A stretch of DNA of 12,189 bases from Candidatus Omnitrophota bacterium (GTDB taxonomy: Bacteria > Omnitrophota > Gorgyraeia > Zapsychrales > Zapsychraceae): assembly GCA_030634235.1 (NCBI GenBank), contig DAOWBD010000015.1, forward strand, positions 1-12,189, written 5' to 3'. Under the pieces are notes generated by a model, which was not told where the DNA came from, made no database searches, and saw nothing but the letters and a program-made list of their open reading frames with translations. Below, piece by piece: positions 6,125-12,189 of this stretch (position 1 is its first letter; each line of letters opens with the position of its first letter). Both the position numbers and the translations under genes were made by a program.

Positions 6125-7957
6125 ATGCCCAGCCAAAAAAGCATCACTATTTTAGGCGTCTCGGCGTTTTATCATGATAGTGCGGCCTGTCTTGTTCAAG
6201 ATGGCAAGATCATTGCTGCCGCCCAGGAAGAACGCTTTACCCGCAAAAAACACGACCTATCCTTTCCTATTAATGCTGTCAACTATTGCCTGAGCGAAGC
6301 AGGTATTACTTCGCGCGACCTGTCTTTCGTCGGGTTTTATGAGAAACCGTTCATTAAATTCGAGCGGCTGCTCTTCACCTATTTTGCCTACGCGCCGTTT
6401 GGGATCCTGTCTTTCCTGAAGGCGATGCCGATCTGGCTTAAGCAGAAAATCTTTCTAAAAGAACTGATCTGTAAAGAACTTGATTATGATGGACAGATCA
6501 TCTTTACCGACCATCATGAATCGCACGCGGCCTCCGCGTTCTATCCGTCGCCGTTCGATGAGGCGGCCATATTGACGATCGATGGTGTCGGAGAATGGGT
6601 GAGCTCCAGTTTCGGCTCGGGCAAAGGCAATACCTTCGATCTGCTCTCCGAGATCAAATTCCCGCATTCCTTAGGCCTTCTTTATTCGGCCTTCACCTAC
6701 TATACTGGTTTTCGCGTCAACTCCGGGGAGTATAAGCTGATGGGATTAGCGCCCTACGGGGAACCAAAATACTGCGATCTTATTAGAAAAGAACTTGTCG
6801 ACATAAAAGAAGACGGGTCATTCAAATTGAATATGAAGTATTTCAATTATTGCGCGGGATTGACAATGACCAATGGTAAGTTTCATAAACTTTTCGGCGG
6901 CCCGCCGCGTAAGCCGGAGACGGCAATTTCCCAGAAGGATATGGATATTGCCCGGTCGATCCAGGATGTGACCGAGGAGATCATGCTGAAGATGGCCAAC
7001 CATGTCCATGAAGCGACGGGAAAAGAGAATTTATGTTTAGCCGGCGGGGTTGCCCTGAATTGCGTCGGCAACGGAAAAATATTACGGGAAAGTAAATTCA
7101 AACAGGTTTGGATCCAGCCGTCGGCCGGTGATGCCGGCGGGGCCTTAGGCGTCGCGCTGTTCATATGGTACCGCTATTTGGATAACCCTCGGGAGAGCAA
7201 CAATATTGATGACCATCAAGACGGTTCTTATCTCGGACCGTGCTATAATGATGAACAGATAGAAGATTTTCTCCGACGGGAAGATATCCCGCATGAGAAA
7301 AGTTTGGCCGACGATCTTCCGGCAAAAGTCGCGACTCTGATCAGCCAGCAAAAGGTGGTGGGGCTTTTCGACGGCCGCCTTGAATTCGGTCCCCGTGTCC
7401 TCGGGTCACGAAGCATCATTGCCGATTCGCGCTCGGAGAAGATGCAGCGGCTGATCAATCTTAAGATCAAGTTCCGCGAGTCGTTCCGCCCGTTTGCCCC
7501 AAGCGTCCTCGAAGAAGAGGTTGGGGAATATTTCGACTTAAACCGGGTGAGCCCCTATATGCTGTTGGTTTCGCCCGTCCGGTCGGACAAACTTACTGGT
7601 GAGACTGATAATAAGTCCGAAGACATTCGGGAAAGATTAAACGTCCGGCGTTCGGTGATCCCTGCGGTCACTCACGTCGACAATTCAGCCCGCATCCAAA
7701 CCGTTTCAGAAAAAACGAAGCCTGTTTATTACAGGATTATTCGAGAATTCCATAAACAAACGGGCTGCCCTGTTATTATAAATACGTCGTTTAATATTCG
7801 CGGCGAGCCGATTGTCTGCACGCCGGAGGATGCGTATCGCTGTTTTATGCGCACGGACATGGACTATCTTGTCCTCGGGAATTTTATTTGCGATAAAAAT
7901 AAACAGCCACAGAGAGAGGAACGGGGAGGGGCGGAGATTTCGTCCGTTCTCGATTAG
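6125..7957 (+). CDS. O-carbamoyltransferase, NodU/CmcH/TobZ family (SxtI-like)
   Basis: A 610-residue cytosolic enzyme expected to make carbamoyl-adenylate from carbamoyl phosphate and ATP in its C-terminal YrdC-like domain and transfer the carbamoyl group to a hydroxyl of a small molecule or sugar in its N-terminal Kae1-like domain. The N-domain opens with ILGVSAFYHDSAACLV and AAAQEERFTRKKHD. HHESHA at 130-135 supplies H130 and H134, and IDGVGEW has D153; the 19-residue H134-D153 spacing agrees with the TobZ metal site as I recall it. SAGDAGGALG provides D336 as the likely fourth ligand. The C-domain has GRLEFGPRVLGSRSI (R418, R424), RESFRPFAPSVL and NTSFNIRGEPIVCTPEDA. Start: ATG at 6125 with only a weak ribosome site. 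The next two genes encode the small membrane proteins typical of this enzyme's neighbourhood. The acceptor is unknown; surface polysaccharide or a secondary metabolite are both possible. Confidence 0.95.
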   Translation: MPSQKSITILGVSAFYHDSAACLVQDGKIIAAAQEERFTRKKHDLSFPINAVNYCLSEAGITSRDLSFVGFYEKPFIKFERLLFTYFAYAPFGILSFLKAMPIWLKQKIFLKELICKELDYDGQIIFTDHHESHAASAFYPSPFDEAAILTIDGVGEWVSSSFGSGKGNTFDLLSEIKFPHSLGLLYSAFTYYTGFRVNSGEYKLMGLAPYGEPKYCDLIRKELVDIKEDGSFKLNMKYFNYCAGLTMTNGKFHKLFGGPPRKPETAISQKDMDIARSIQDVTEEIMLKMANHVHEATGKENLCLAGGVALNCVGNGKILRESKFKQVWIQPSAGDAGGALGVALFIWYRYLDNPRESNNIDDHQDGSYLGPCYNDEQIEDFLRREDIPHEKSLADDLPAKVATLISQQKVVGLFDGRLEFGPRVLGSRSIIADSRSEKMQRLINLKIKFRESFRPFAPSVLEEEVGEYFDLNRVSPYMLLVSPVRSDKLTGETDNKSEDIRERLNVRRSVIPAVTHVDNSARIQTVSEKTKPVYYRIIREFHKQTGCPVIINTSFNIRGEPIVCTPEDAYRCFMRTDMDYLVLGNFICDKNKQPQREERGGAEISSVLD

Positions 7958-7958
7958 T

Positions 7959-8357
7959 ATGGGTCAGGAGAAAAAACAATTAACGGTTTTTGGCTATGGA
8001 TTGGCGGTGATCCTGAGTTTAACCAGCGTCTATCTCTGGCGCCACCATGGCTGGCACATAGCGCATGGGATGCTGTTGCCGTGCATCGTTGCAATGATCG
8101 TCTTCACCGCAGTGAACTACCGTTCGTTAAGATCATTATACAAGCGGTGGATGAGCGTTGCTCATTTTATCGGAAGTGTTATTACCGCTGTCATTCTTTC
8201 GCTTTTGTTCTACCTGGTTTTCGGTATTGTTGGTATTATACTAAGGTTATTAAGAAAGGATCTGCTTGACCGGAAGATCGACCGCACGGTCCATTCCTAT
8301 TGGGTCAACAAAGATCAAGTCGCTTTTGATCCCAATGATTACACGCGGCAGTTCTAA
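7959..8357 (+). CDS. SxtJ-family small membrane protein
   Basis: 132 residues with hydrophobic spans at about 9-26, 36-52 and a longer one at 68-96. A basic cytoplasmic-type stretch follows (RLLRKDLLDRKIDR), then the tail HSYWVNKDQVAFDPNDYTRQF; the terminal Y-x-RQF and W-x-x-K-D features are those I associate with SxtJ, the membrane protein next to the saxitoxin carbamoyltransferase. Function is unknown. Its constant pairing with carbamoyltransferases suggests it anchors the enzyme at the membrane or presents the acceptor. The ATG is one base after the upstream TAG and has no Shine-Dalgarno site at normal distance, so it probably relies on translational coupling. An in-frame extension upstream to 7812 runs inside the carbamoyltransferase gene and reads as Arg-rich shadow sequence, so it was not used. 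Confidence 0.85.
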   Translation: MGQEKKQLTVFGYGLAVILSLTSVYLWRHHGWHIAHGMLLPCIVAMIVFTAVNYRSLRSLYKRWMSVAHFIGSVITAVILSLLFYLVFGIVGIILRLLRKDLLDRKIDRTVHSYWVNKDQVAFDPNDYTRQF

Positions 8358-8369
8358 AGGAGAAATGGC

Positions 8370-8528
8370 ATGTCAAAAATTTCCATATTAATGGAGTTCT
8401 GGGATTTTATAAGGATAAGAAAACGATATTGGCTTGCGCCGATCGTTATTATTTTTGTGCTGTTAAGTCTTCTGATCGTTTTTACAGAGAGTTCGGCAGT
8501 AGCTCCGTTCATCTACACACTTTTCTAA
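8370..8528 (+). CDS. DUF5989 (SxtK-like) single-span membrane peptide, 52 aa
   Basis: The ATG at 8370 has a strong AGGAG at 8358-8362, 7 nt upstream, and follows the sxtJ-like stop by 12 nt. The 52-residue product starts MSKISILMEFWDFIRIRKRYW, an amphipathic and basic segment with aromatic residues. One membrane span follows at about residues 22-38 (LAPIVIIFVLLSLLIVF), and it ends SSAVAPFIYTLF. The E-x-W-x-F, K-x-x-W-L-x-P and SAVAPFIYTLF elements match what I know of the DUF5989 family, which follows carbamoyltransferase and SxtJ genes in many bacteria. Its function is unknown; a small subunit of a membrane complex with the two upstream products is a plausible inference. It is easily missed by automatic annotation because of its size. 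Confidence 0.88.
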   Translation: MSKISILMEFWDFIRIRKRYWLAPIVIIFVLLSLLIVFTESSAVAPFIYTLF

Positions 8529-8547
8529 TTCATTGATAAAAATACGC

Positions 8548-10266
8548 ATGTCTTTCAAAAAGATATCTGTCTGCTTATTCCTGACTTTGAATTTCTTGCC
8601 TTTAGCACACGGGCAGATGTCGCCTTCCGGTAAACACGGCGGTCAGTTGGTTTTGTCCACGACCTCTGATCCCAAATCTTTTAATGATATTATCGCTAAA
8701 GAAACATCAACGACGCTTGTCACCGGCCACATTTTTGAAGGGCTTACGACGACCAATGCTTTTACGACCAAAGTCGAGCCGCATTTAGCGAAGCGCTGGG
8801 AGGTCAGCGAAGACGGCCTGACCTGGACGTTCTATCTGCGCGAAGATGTCTTGTGGAACGACGGGCATCCATTTACGGCGGACGATGTTCTTTTTACCTT
8901 CAATGACCTGGTCTATAATCCTGATATCCCGAGTTCCGCGCGGGATATTTTTACGATCGAAGGCCAGACATTCAAGGTTGAGAAAGTCAATGAGCATACT
9001 GTTCGTTTTACACTTCCTGTCAAGTTCGCTCCGTTCTTAAGGGGGATGGGGCAGTCGATCCTTCCTAAACACAAACTTAAAACGATTGTTGATAGCGGCA
9101 AATTCAATTTCATTTGGGGGATCGATACGCCGCCCGCCGAGATCGTCGGGACCGGGCCGTACATGCTGGTCCGTTATGATCCGGGGCAGCGGTTGGTTTT
9201 TGAGCGTAATCCCAACTATTGGAAACACTCGGCGGAAGGGGATCGGCTTCCTTATATCGAGAAGATCATCTATTTGATCGTTGGAAATCAGGATGTTTCC
9301 TTGTTGAAGTTCGTCGAGGGGGTGACTGATTCCTATGGATTCCGCGGCATGGATTATCCTCTGCTGAAACCTCTTGAGGAGGAAAGGGACTTCACCGTTT
9401 ATGATCTGGGGCCCGCGACGGGGAGCAATTTTATTATATTCAATCAAAATCAGGGGGCAAACCCTGAGACAGGTAAACCGTTTGTTGAGTCTCACAAACT
9501 GGCCTGGTTCACGAATGTTGAATTTCGACGCGCGGTTGCTCATGCGATCGACAAGGAAAAGATGACGGAAATTGTAAAGAATAAACTGGGATATCCACAG
9601 TATTCTCCAATAGGGCCGGGCGCCGGGTTTTTTCATAATCCCAACGTTAGTAAGTATCCCTATGATTTGCAAAAGGCCAAAGCTATTTTGAAAAGGGCCG
9701 GGTTTGAGGATAGGGATCAAGATGGTATTCTCGAGGATCCGCAGGGGAACCGCGTGGAGATCAATTTATATACGAATTCGGGAAACACGGAGCGCATTGA
9801 TATCGGAGGGATCGTTCGACGGGACCTGGAGAAAATTGGCATGAAGGTGAATTTCCTGCAGCTGGAATTCAATACTTTGGTTAGTAAGCTCAACTCAACC
9901 TTTGAATGGGACGCGATCATTTTAGGACTTACCGGCGGTATTGAACCGCATTTTGGAAAGAATGTTTGGAATTCAAAAGGACAGTTGCATCTTTGGTACC
10001 CGCGTCAAGAATCACCCGCGACCCCATGGGAGGCGAGGATCGATGAGATGTTTTTAAGCGGGGTCCAGGAACTCGATGAAGAGAAACGTAGAGTCTATTA
10101 TGACGAATTCCAGGAGATCGTTTCCGAGCAATTGCCTGTGATCTATACGGTGCTTGACGCAAGGATCACGGGCGTGCGCAATAAATTCGGGAACCTTCAA
10201 CCGACCAATTACGGCGGGGTTTTTCATAACCTCGAAGAGCTGTACTTCAAGGAAGAATATCGATAA
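8548..10266 (+). CDS. Family-5 extracellular solute-binding protein of a peptide-type ABC importer
   Basis: Periplasmic receptor that would capture oligopeptides or a similar solute and deliver it to the permeases encoded next. From ATG 8548 it has 572 residues with a Sec signal peptide: MSFKKIS, a hydrophobic core of about 13 residues, then LAHG-Q as probable cleavage site. There is no cysteine in lipobox position, so it is a soluble rather than lipoprotein form. The mature part carries the SBP_bac_5 signature: HIFEGL, then EVSEDGLTWTFYLREDV from about 85, WNDGHPFTADDVLFTF, the GTGPYML turn, and FRRAVAHAIDKEKM. An acidic DRDQDG loop starts at D388, common in this family and possibly calcium binding. 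Neither the ATG nor an upstream in-frame TTG at 8533 has a Shine-Dalgarno site. It lies 19 nt after the DUF5989 gene and 2 nt before the permease gene. The ligand is not predictable. Confidence 0.93.
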   Translation: MSFKKISVCLFLTLNFLPLAHGQMSPSGKHGGQLVLSTTSDPKSFNDIIAKETSTTLVTGHIFEGLTTTNAFTTKVEPHLAKRWEVSEDGLTWTFYLREDVLWNDGHPFTADDVLFTFNDLVYNPDIPSSARDIFTIEGQTFKVEKVNEHTVRFTLPVKFAPFLRGMGQSILPKHKLKTIVDSGKFNFIWGIDTPPAEIVGTGPYMLVRYDPGQRLVFERNPNYWKHSAEGDRLPYIEKIIYLIVGNQDVSLLKFVEGVTDSYGFRGMDYPLLKPLEEERDFTVYDLGPATGSNFIIFNQNQGANPETGKPFVESHKLAWFTNVEFRRAVAHAIDKEKMTEIVKNKLGYPQYSPIGPGAGFFHNPNVSKYPYDLQKAKAILKRAGFEDRDQDGILEDPQGNRVEINLYTNSGNTERIDIGGIVRRDLEKIGMKVNFLQLEFNTLVSKLNSTFEWDAIILGLTGGIEPHFGKNVWNSKGQLHLWYPRQESPATPWEARIDEMFLSGVQELDEEKRRVYYDEFQEIVSEQLPVIYTVLDARITGVRNKFGNLQPTNYGGVFHNLEELYFKEEYR

Positions 10267-10268
10267 AT

Positions 10269-11240
10269 ATGTGGCGTTTTATTTTTAAAAGAATACTGGT
10301 CGCGATTCCAATGCTCCTCGGGATCGCTTTATTGACCTTTGCGTTGATGGGCGGCACGCCCGGAAGTTATCTGGACAGCATGCGCCTCGATCCTCAATTC
10401 TCCGAGGAGACGATCGCGCGTTACGAACAGATGTACGGGCTTGATAAGTCCTGGGGGGTCCAGTTTTATAACTGGATTAAGAATATTATCTTCAAAGGTG
10501 AATTTGGATATTCATTTCATTTTAATATTCCCGTCGCCAAGATCATCGGTGGGCGGCTGTTCAACACGTTCATTCTTTCTTTTGCCAGTTTTCTTATCAC
10601 GTGGGGCATTGCGATTCCTCTTGGAATCTGGGCGGCACTTAACCGGAATCGTTTCATCGACCAGATTATCCAGTTCTTTTCTTATGTCAGCTTATCCTTG
10701 CCGAGCTTTTTTCTTGTCATGATATTCCTGTTTTTTGCCAGCCAGGTGCCCGGCGTGTTTCCTCTCGGTGGCATGGTGAGCCCGAACTTTGACGACTTGA
10801 ATGTTCTCGGCAAGATCCTTGATGTCTTGCATCATCTGGCGATCCCTGCCGTGGCGCTGTCGATCGGATCAATTGCGGGCTTGCAGAGGATCATGCGCGG
10901 GAACATGCTCGAAGCATTGGGACAGAAATATATTTTAACGGCAAGGGCCAAAGGATTACCGGAGAACAGGGTCGTTTATCATCACGCTCTGCGTAACGCA
11001 ATTAATCCTTTGATCACATTGCTGGGCTATCAGTTTTCATCGCTCTTAAGCGGCGCGGCGCTGACCGAGATCATATGCAGCTGGCCGGGCCTGGGCTCGC
11101 TGATGCTGACGGCCGTGCGCTCGAAAGATATTTATCTCGTCATGGCGAGCATGCTGATGGGCGGGGTGTTATTTATTATCGGAAACTTACTGGCCGATAT
11201 CGCCTTGGCCAAAGTTGACCCGCGAATACGATACGATTGA
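10269..11240 (+). CDS. ABC transporter permease, DppB/OppB type
   Basis: A 323-residue inner-membrane subunit forming half of the translocation channel of a peptide-type importer. The N-terminal MWRFIFKRILVAIPMLLGI span is typical of DppB, followed by a periplasmic region with the family pattern YGLDKSWGVQFYNW and GEFGYS. Five further spans lie between about residue 97 and the C-terminus. The EAA loop that docks on the ATPase lies at about 221-245, with ARAKGLPENRV and its invariant glycine near G229, followed by HALRNAINPLIT. The end, KVDPRIRYD, is the usual conserved C-terminus, so the stop is genuine. It starts 2 nt after the binding-protein stop with a distant AAGGA, suggesting coupling. 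The partner permease follows after an unusually wide 110-nt gap. Confidence 0.96.
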   Translation: MWRFIFKRILVAIPMLLGIALLTFALMGGTPGSYLDSMRLDPQFSEETIARYEQMYGLDKSWGVQFYNWIKNIIFKGEFGYSFHFNIPVAKIIGGRLFNTFILSFASFLITWGIAIPLGIWAALNRNRFIDQIIQFFSYVSLSLPSFFLVMIFLFFASQVPGVFPLGGMVSPNFDDLNVLGKILDVLHHLAIPAVALSIGSIAGLQRIMRGNMLEALGQKYILTARAKGLPENRVVYHHALRNAINPLITLLGYQFSSLLSGAALTEIICSWPGLGSLMLTAVRSKDIYLVMASMLMGGVLFIIGNLLADIALAKVDPRIRYD

Positions 11241-11350
11241 GCATGGAATCCAGAGCATTTTGTCGTCACCCGTCTTGCTGAAGTTGATAGAGGGCAAGCC
11301 GGAAGTTCCTCCAAAACACTCTGAATACCATGCTAAATGAAGAGAACAGA

Positions 11351-12189
11351 ATGGCTAAAAATAACAAACATCTCAGCGAGTTTCAGATCGCGCTAGCTTC
11401 CTTTAAGCGCAACCGTTTTGCGGTAGCCTGTGTCATCATTCTTTGCCTGCTCTACGGTGGGGCTATCTTCGCAGGGTTTCTTTCGCCGTATTCGTTCAAG
11501 GATGAGGCCCGCAACTATTCTTACTGCCCGCCGACGCAGATCAAGTTCATGGACCAGGGCAGAATTTCCTGGCCGTATGTCCAAGGGGTCGACTTAACGT
11601 TTGACGAATATTATAAACGTGTTTACACGGTTGATGCATCTCAAAAATATCCAGTGCGCCTTTTTGTCAAAGGCGATGAGTACAAACTTTTCGGATTTAT
11701 TCCGGCGCGACGCCATCTTTTTGGTGTCGCTGACGGCGGGCGCATATATTTGTTAGGAGCCGACGCGCGCGGTCGCGATCTCTTTTCGCGCCTGCTTTAC
11801 GGCGGGCGGGTTTCTCTGTCGATCGGCCTGATCGGTGTCTTGATCTCATTTTCGATCGGTCTGGTCGTCGGCGGCATTGCCGGATATTACGGAGGGCAGG
11901 TCGATAATGTCTTGATGCGCGTTTGCGAGATGTTCATGATGGTTCCCGGATTTTATTTATTACTGGCCTTGCGTGCGGCGGTACCGGATAATTTCAGTTC
12001 CGTGCAGGTGTATTTTTCGATCATCTTTATTCTTTCATTTATCGGCTGGGCGGGTCTGGCGAGGATCATTCGCGGAATGTGTCTTTCGCTACGGGAACGC
12101 GACTATGTTCTGGCCGCGAAAAGCCTCGGGCTTTCCAATTTTAAAATTATCATCCGCCATATCCTGCCGCATACATTGTCGTATTCCAT
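11351..12189 (+). CDS. ABC transporter permease, DppC/OppC type (3' end outside window)
   Basis: The second channel subunit of the importer; 279 codons are present and the frame stays open to the right edge. After a cytoplasmic N-terminus (FKRNRFAV) and first span (CVIILCLLYGGAIFAG), a long hydrophilic periplasmic insertion of about 90 residues contains KYPVRLFVKGDEYKLFGF and HLFGV. Then comes the family hallmark GADARGRDLFSRLLYGGRVS, more spans, GYYGGQVDN, and the start of the EAA loop (AAKSLGLSNFK, glycine near G260). The ATG at 11351 has GAAGAG 6 nt upstream. An in-frame ATG at 11330 would add seven residues but has no ribosome site. The ATPase genes probably follow outside the window. Confidence 0.93.
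   Translation, partial: MAKNNKHLSEFQIALASFKRNRFAVACVIILCLLYGGAIFAGFLSPYSFKDEARNYSYCPPTQIKFMDQGRISWPYVQGVDLTFDEYYKRVYTVDASQKYPVRLFVKGDEYKLFGFIPARRHLFGVADGGRIYLLGADARGRDLFSRLLYGGRVSLSIGLIGVLISFSIGLVVGGIAGYYGGQVDNVLMRVCEMFMMVPGFYLLLALRAAVPDNFSSVQVYFSIIFILSFIGWAGLARIIRGMCLSLRERDYVLAAKSLGLSNFKIIIRHILPHTLSYS

Noticed and set aside
7812..7958. Upstream in-frame extension of the SxtJ-like gene
   Set aside because: It overlaps the conserved C-terminus of the carbamoyltransferase in another frame and reads Arg-rich; the ATG at 7959 gives the normal family N-terminus.
9037..9720. 227-codon open frame on the minus strand
   Set aside because: It lies wholly inside the clear solute-binding protein gene on the other strand, has no ribosome site or domain I recognise, and its Arg/Pro/Ile-rich composition looks like a codon-bias shadow.
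11243..11281. 12-codon ATG frame after the first permease
   Set aside because: Too short, no ribosome site and no recognisable features.
1..12189. CRISPR arrays, tRNA/rRNA genes, insertion sequences, attachment sites, phage or toxin-antitoxin genes
   Set aside because: I looked for repeated units, terminal inverted repeats, cloverleaf-like segments and transposase or integrase motifs and saw none.

Overview
The window reads as a piece of a bacterial chromosome with moderate GC (about half, by eye) and every recognisable gene on the + strand. Promoter, Shine-Dalgarno sites, Sec signal peptide and SecG are all bacterial. Nothing fixes the taxon. A pgk-tpiA-secG run next to surface-glycan genes and an sxtIJK-like carbamoyltransferase set would suit a Gram-negative environmental or candidate-phylum lineage (Omnitrophota/PVC-like), but that is a low-confidence impression from memory. 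I saw no insertion sequences, phage genes, CRISPR arrays, tRNAs or rRNAs.

Layout. (1) Bases 1-3573: the end of a surface-glycan-type block. It holds the C-terminal part of a multi-pass membrane protein resembling a GT39/PMT-type glycosyltransferase, a COG4627-like SAM methyltransferase, a B12-binding radical SAM enzyme, and an unrecognised 51-residue single-span membrane protein. These genes overlap or sit 7 nt apart, as in one operon. (2) Bases 3574-3706: the main regulatory gap. It holds an imperfect hairpin and a sigma70-type promoter with both hexamers at consensus (TTGACA-16-TATAAT). (3) Bases 3707-6101: pgk, tpiA and secG. (4) Bases 6125-8528: an O-carbamoyltransferase of the NodU/CmcH/TobZ family, an SxtJ-like membrane protein and a 52-residue DUF5989 (SxtK-like) membrane peptide. 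This is the same three-gene order as sxtI-sxtJ-sxtK of saxitoxin clusters. (5) Bases 8548-12189: a family-5 extracellular solute-binding protein, a DppB-type permease and the start of a DppC-type permease. The ATPases of this peptide-type ABC importer are presumably beyond the right edge.

How they fit together. From the pgk promoter to the right edge there is no obvious terminator and mostly tiny gaps (overlaps to about 25 nt; 110 nt between the permease genes). Glycolysis, secretion, carbamoylation and oligopeptide uptake may therefore be cotranscribed, or the later groups may have weaker internal promoters not seen here. The most interesting feature is the sxtIJK-like set. The carbamoyltransferase has the expected metal-site residues at the expected spacing. 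Its two membrane partners have no known function, and the acceptor that is carbamoylated cannot be read from the sequence.
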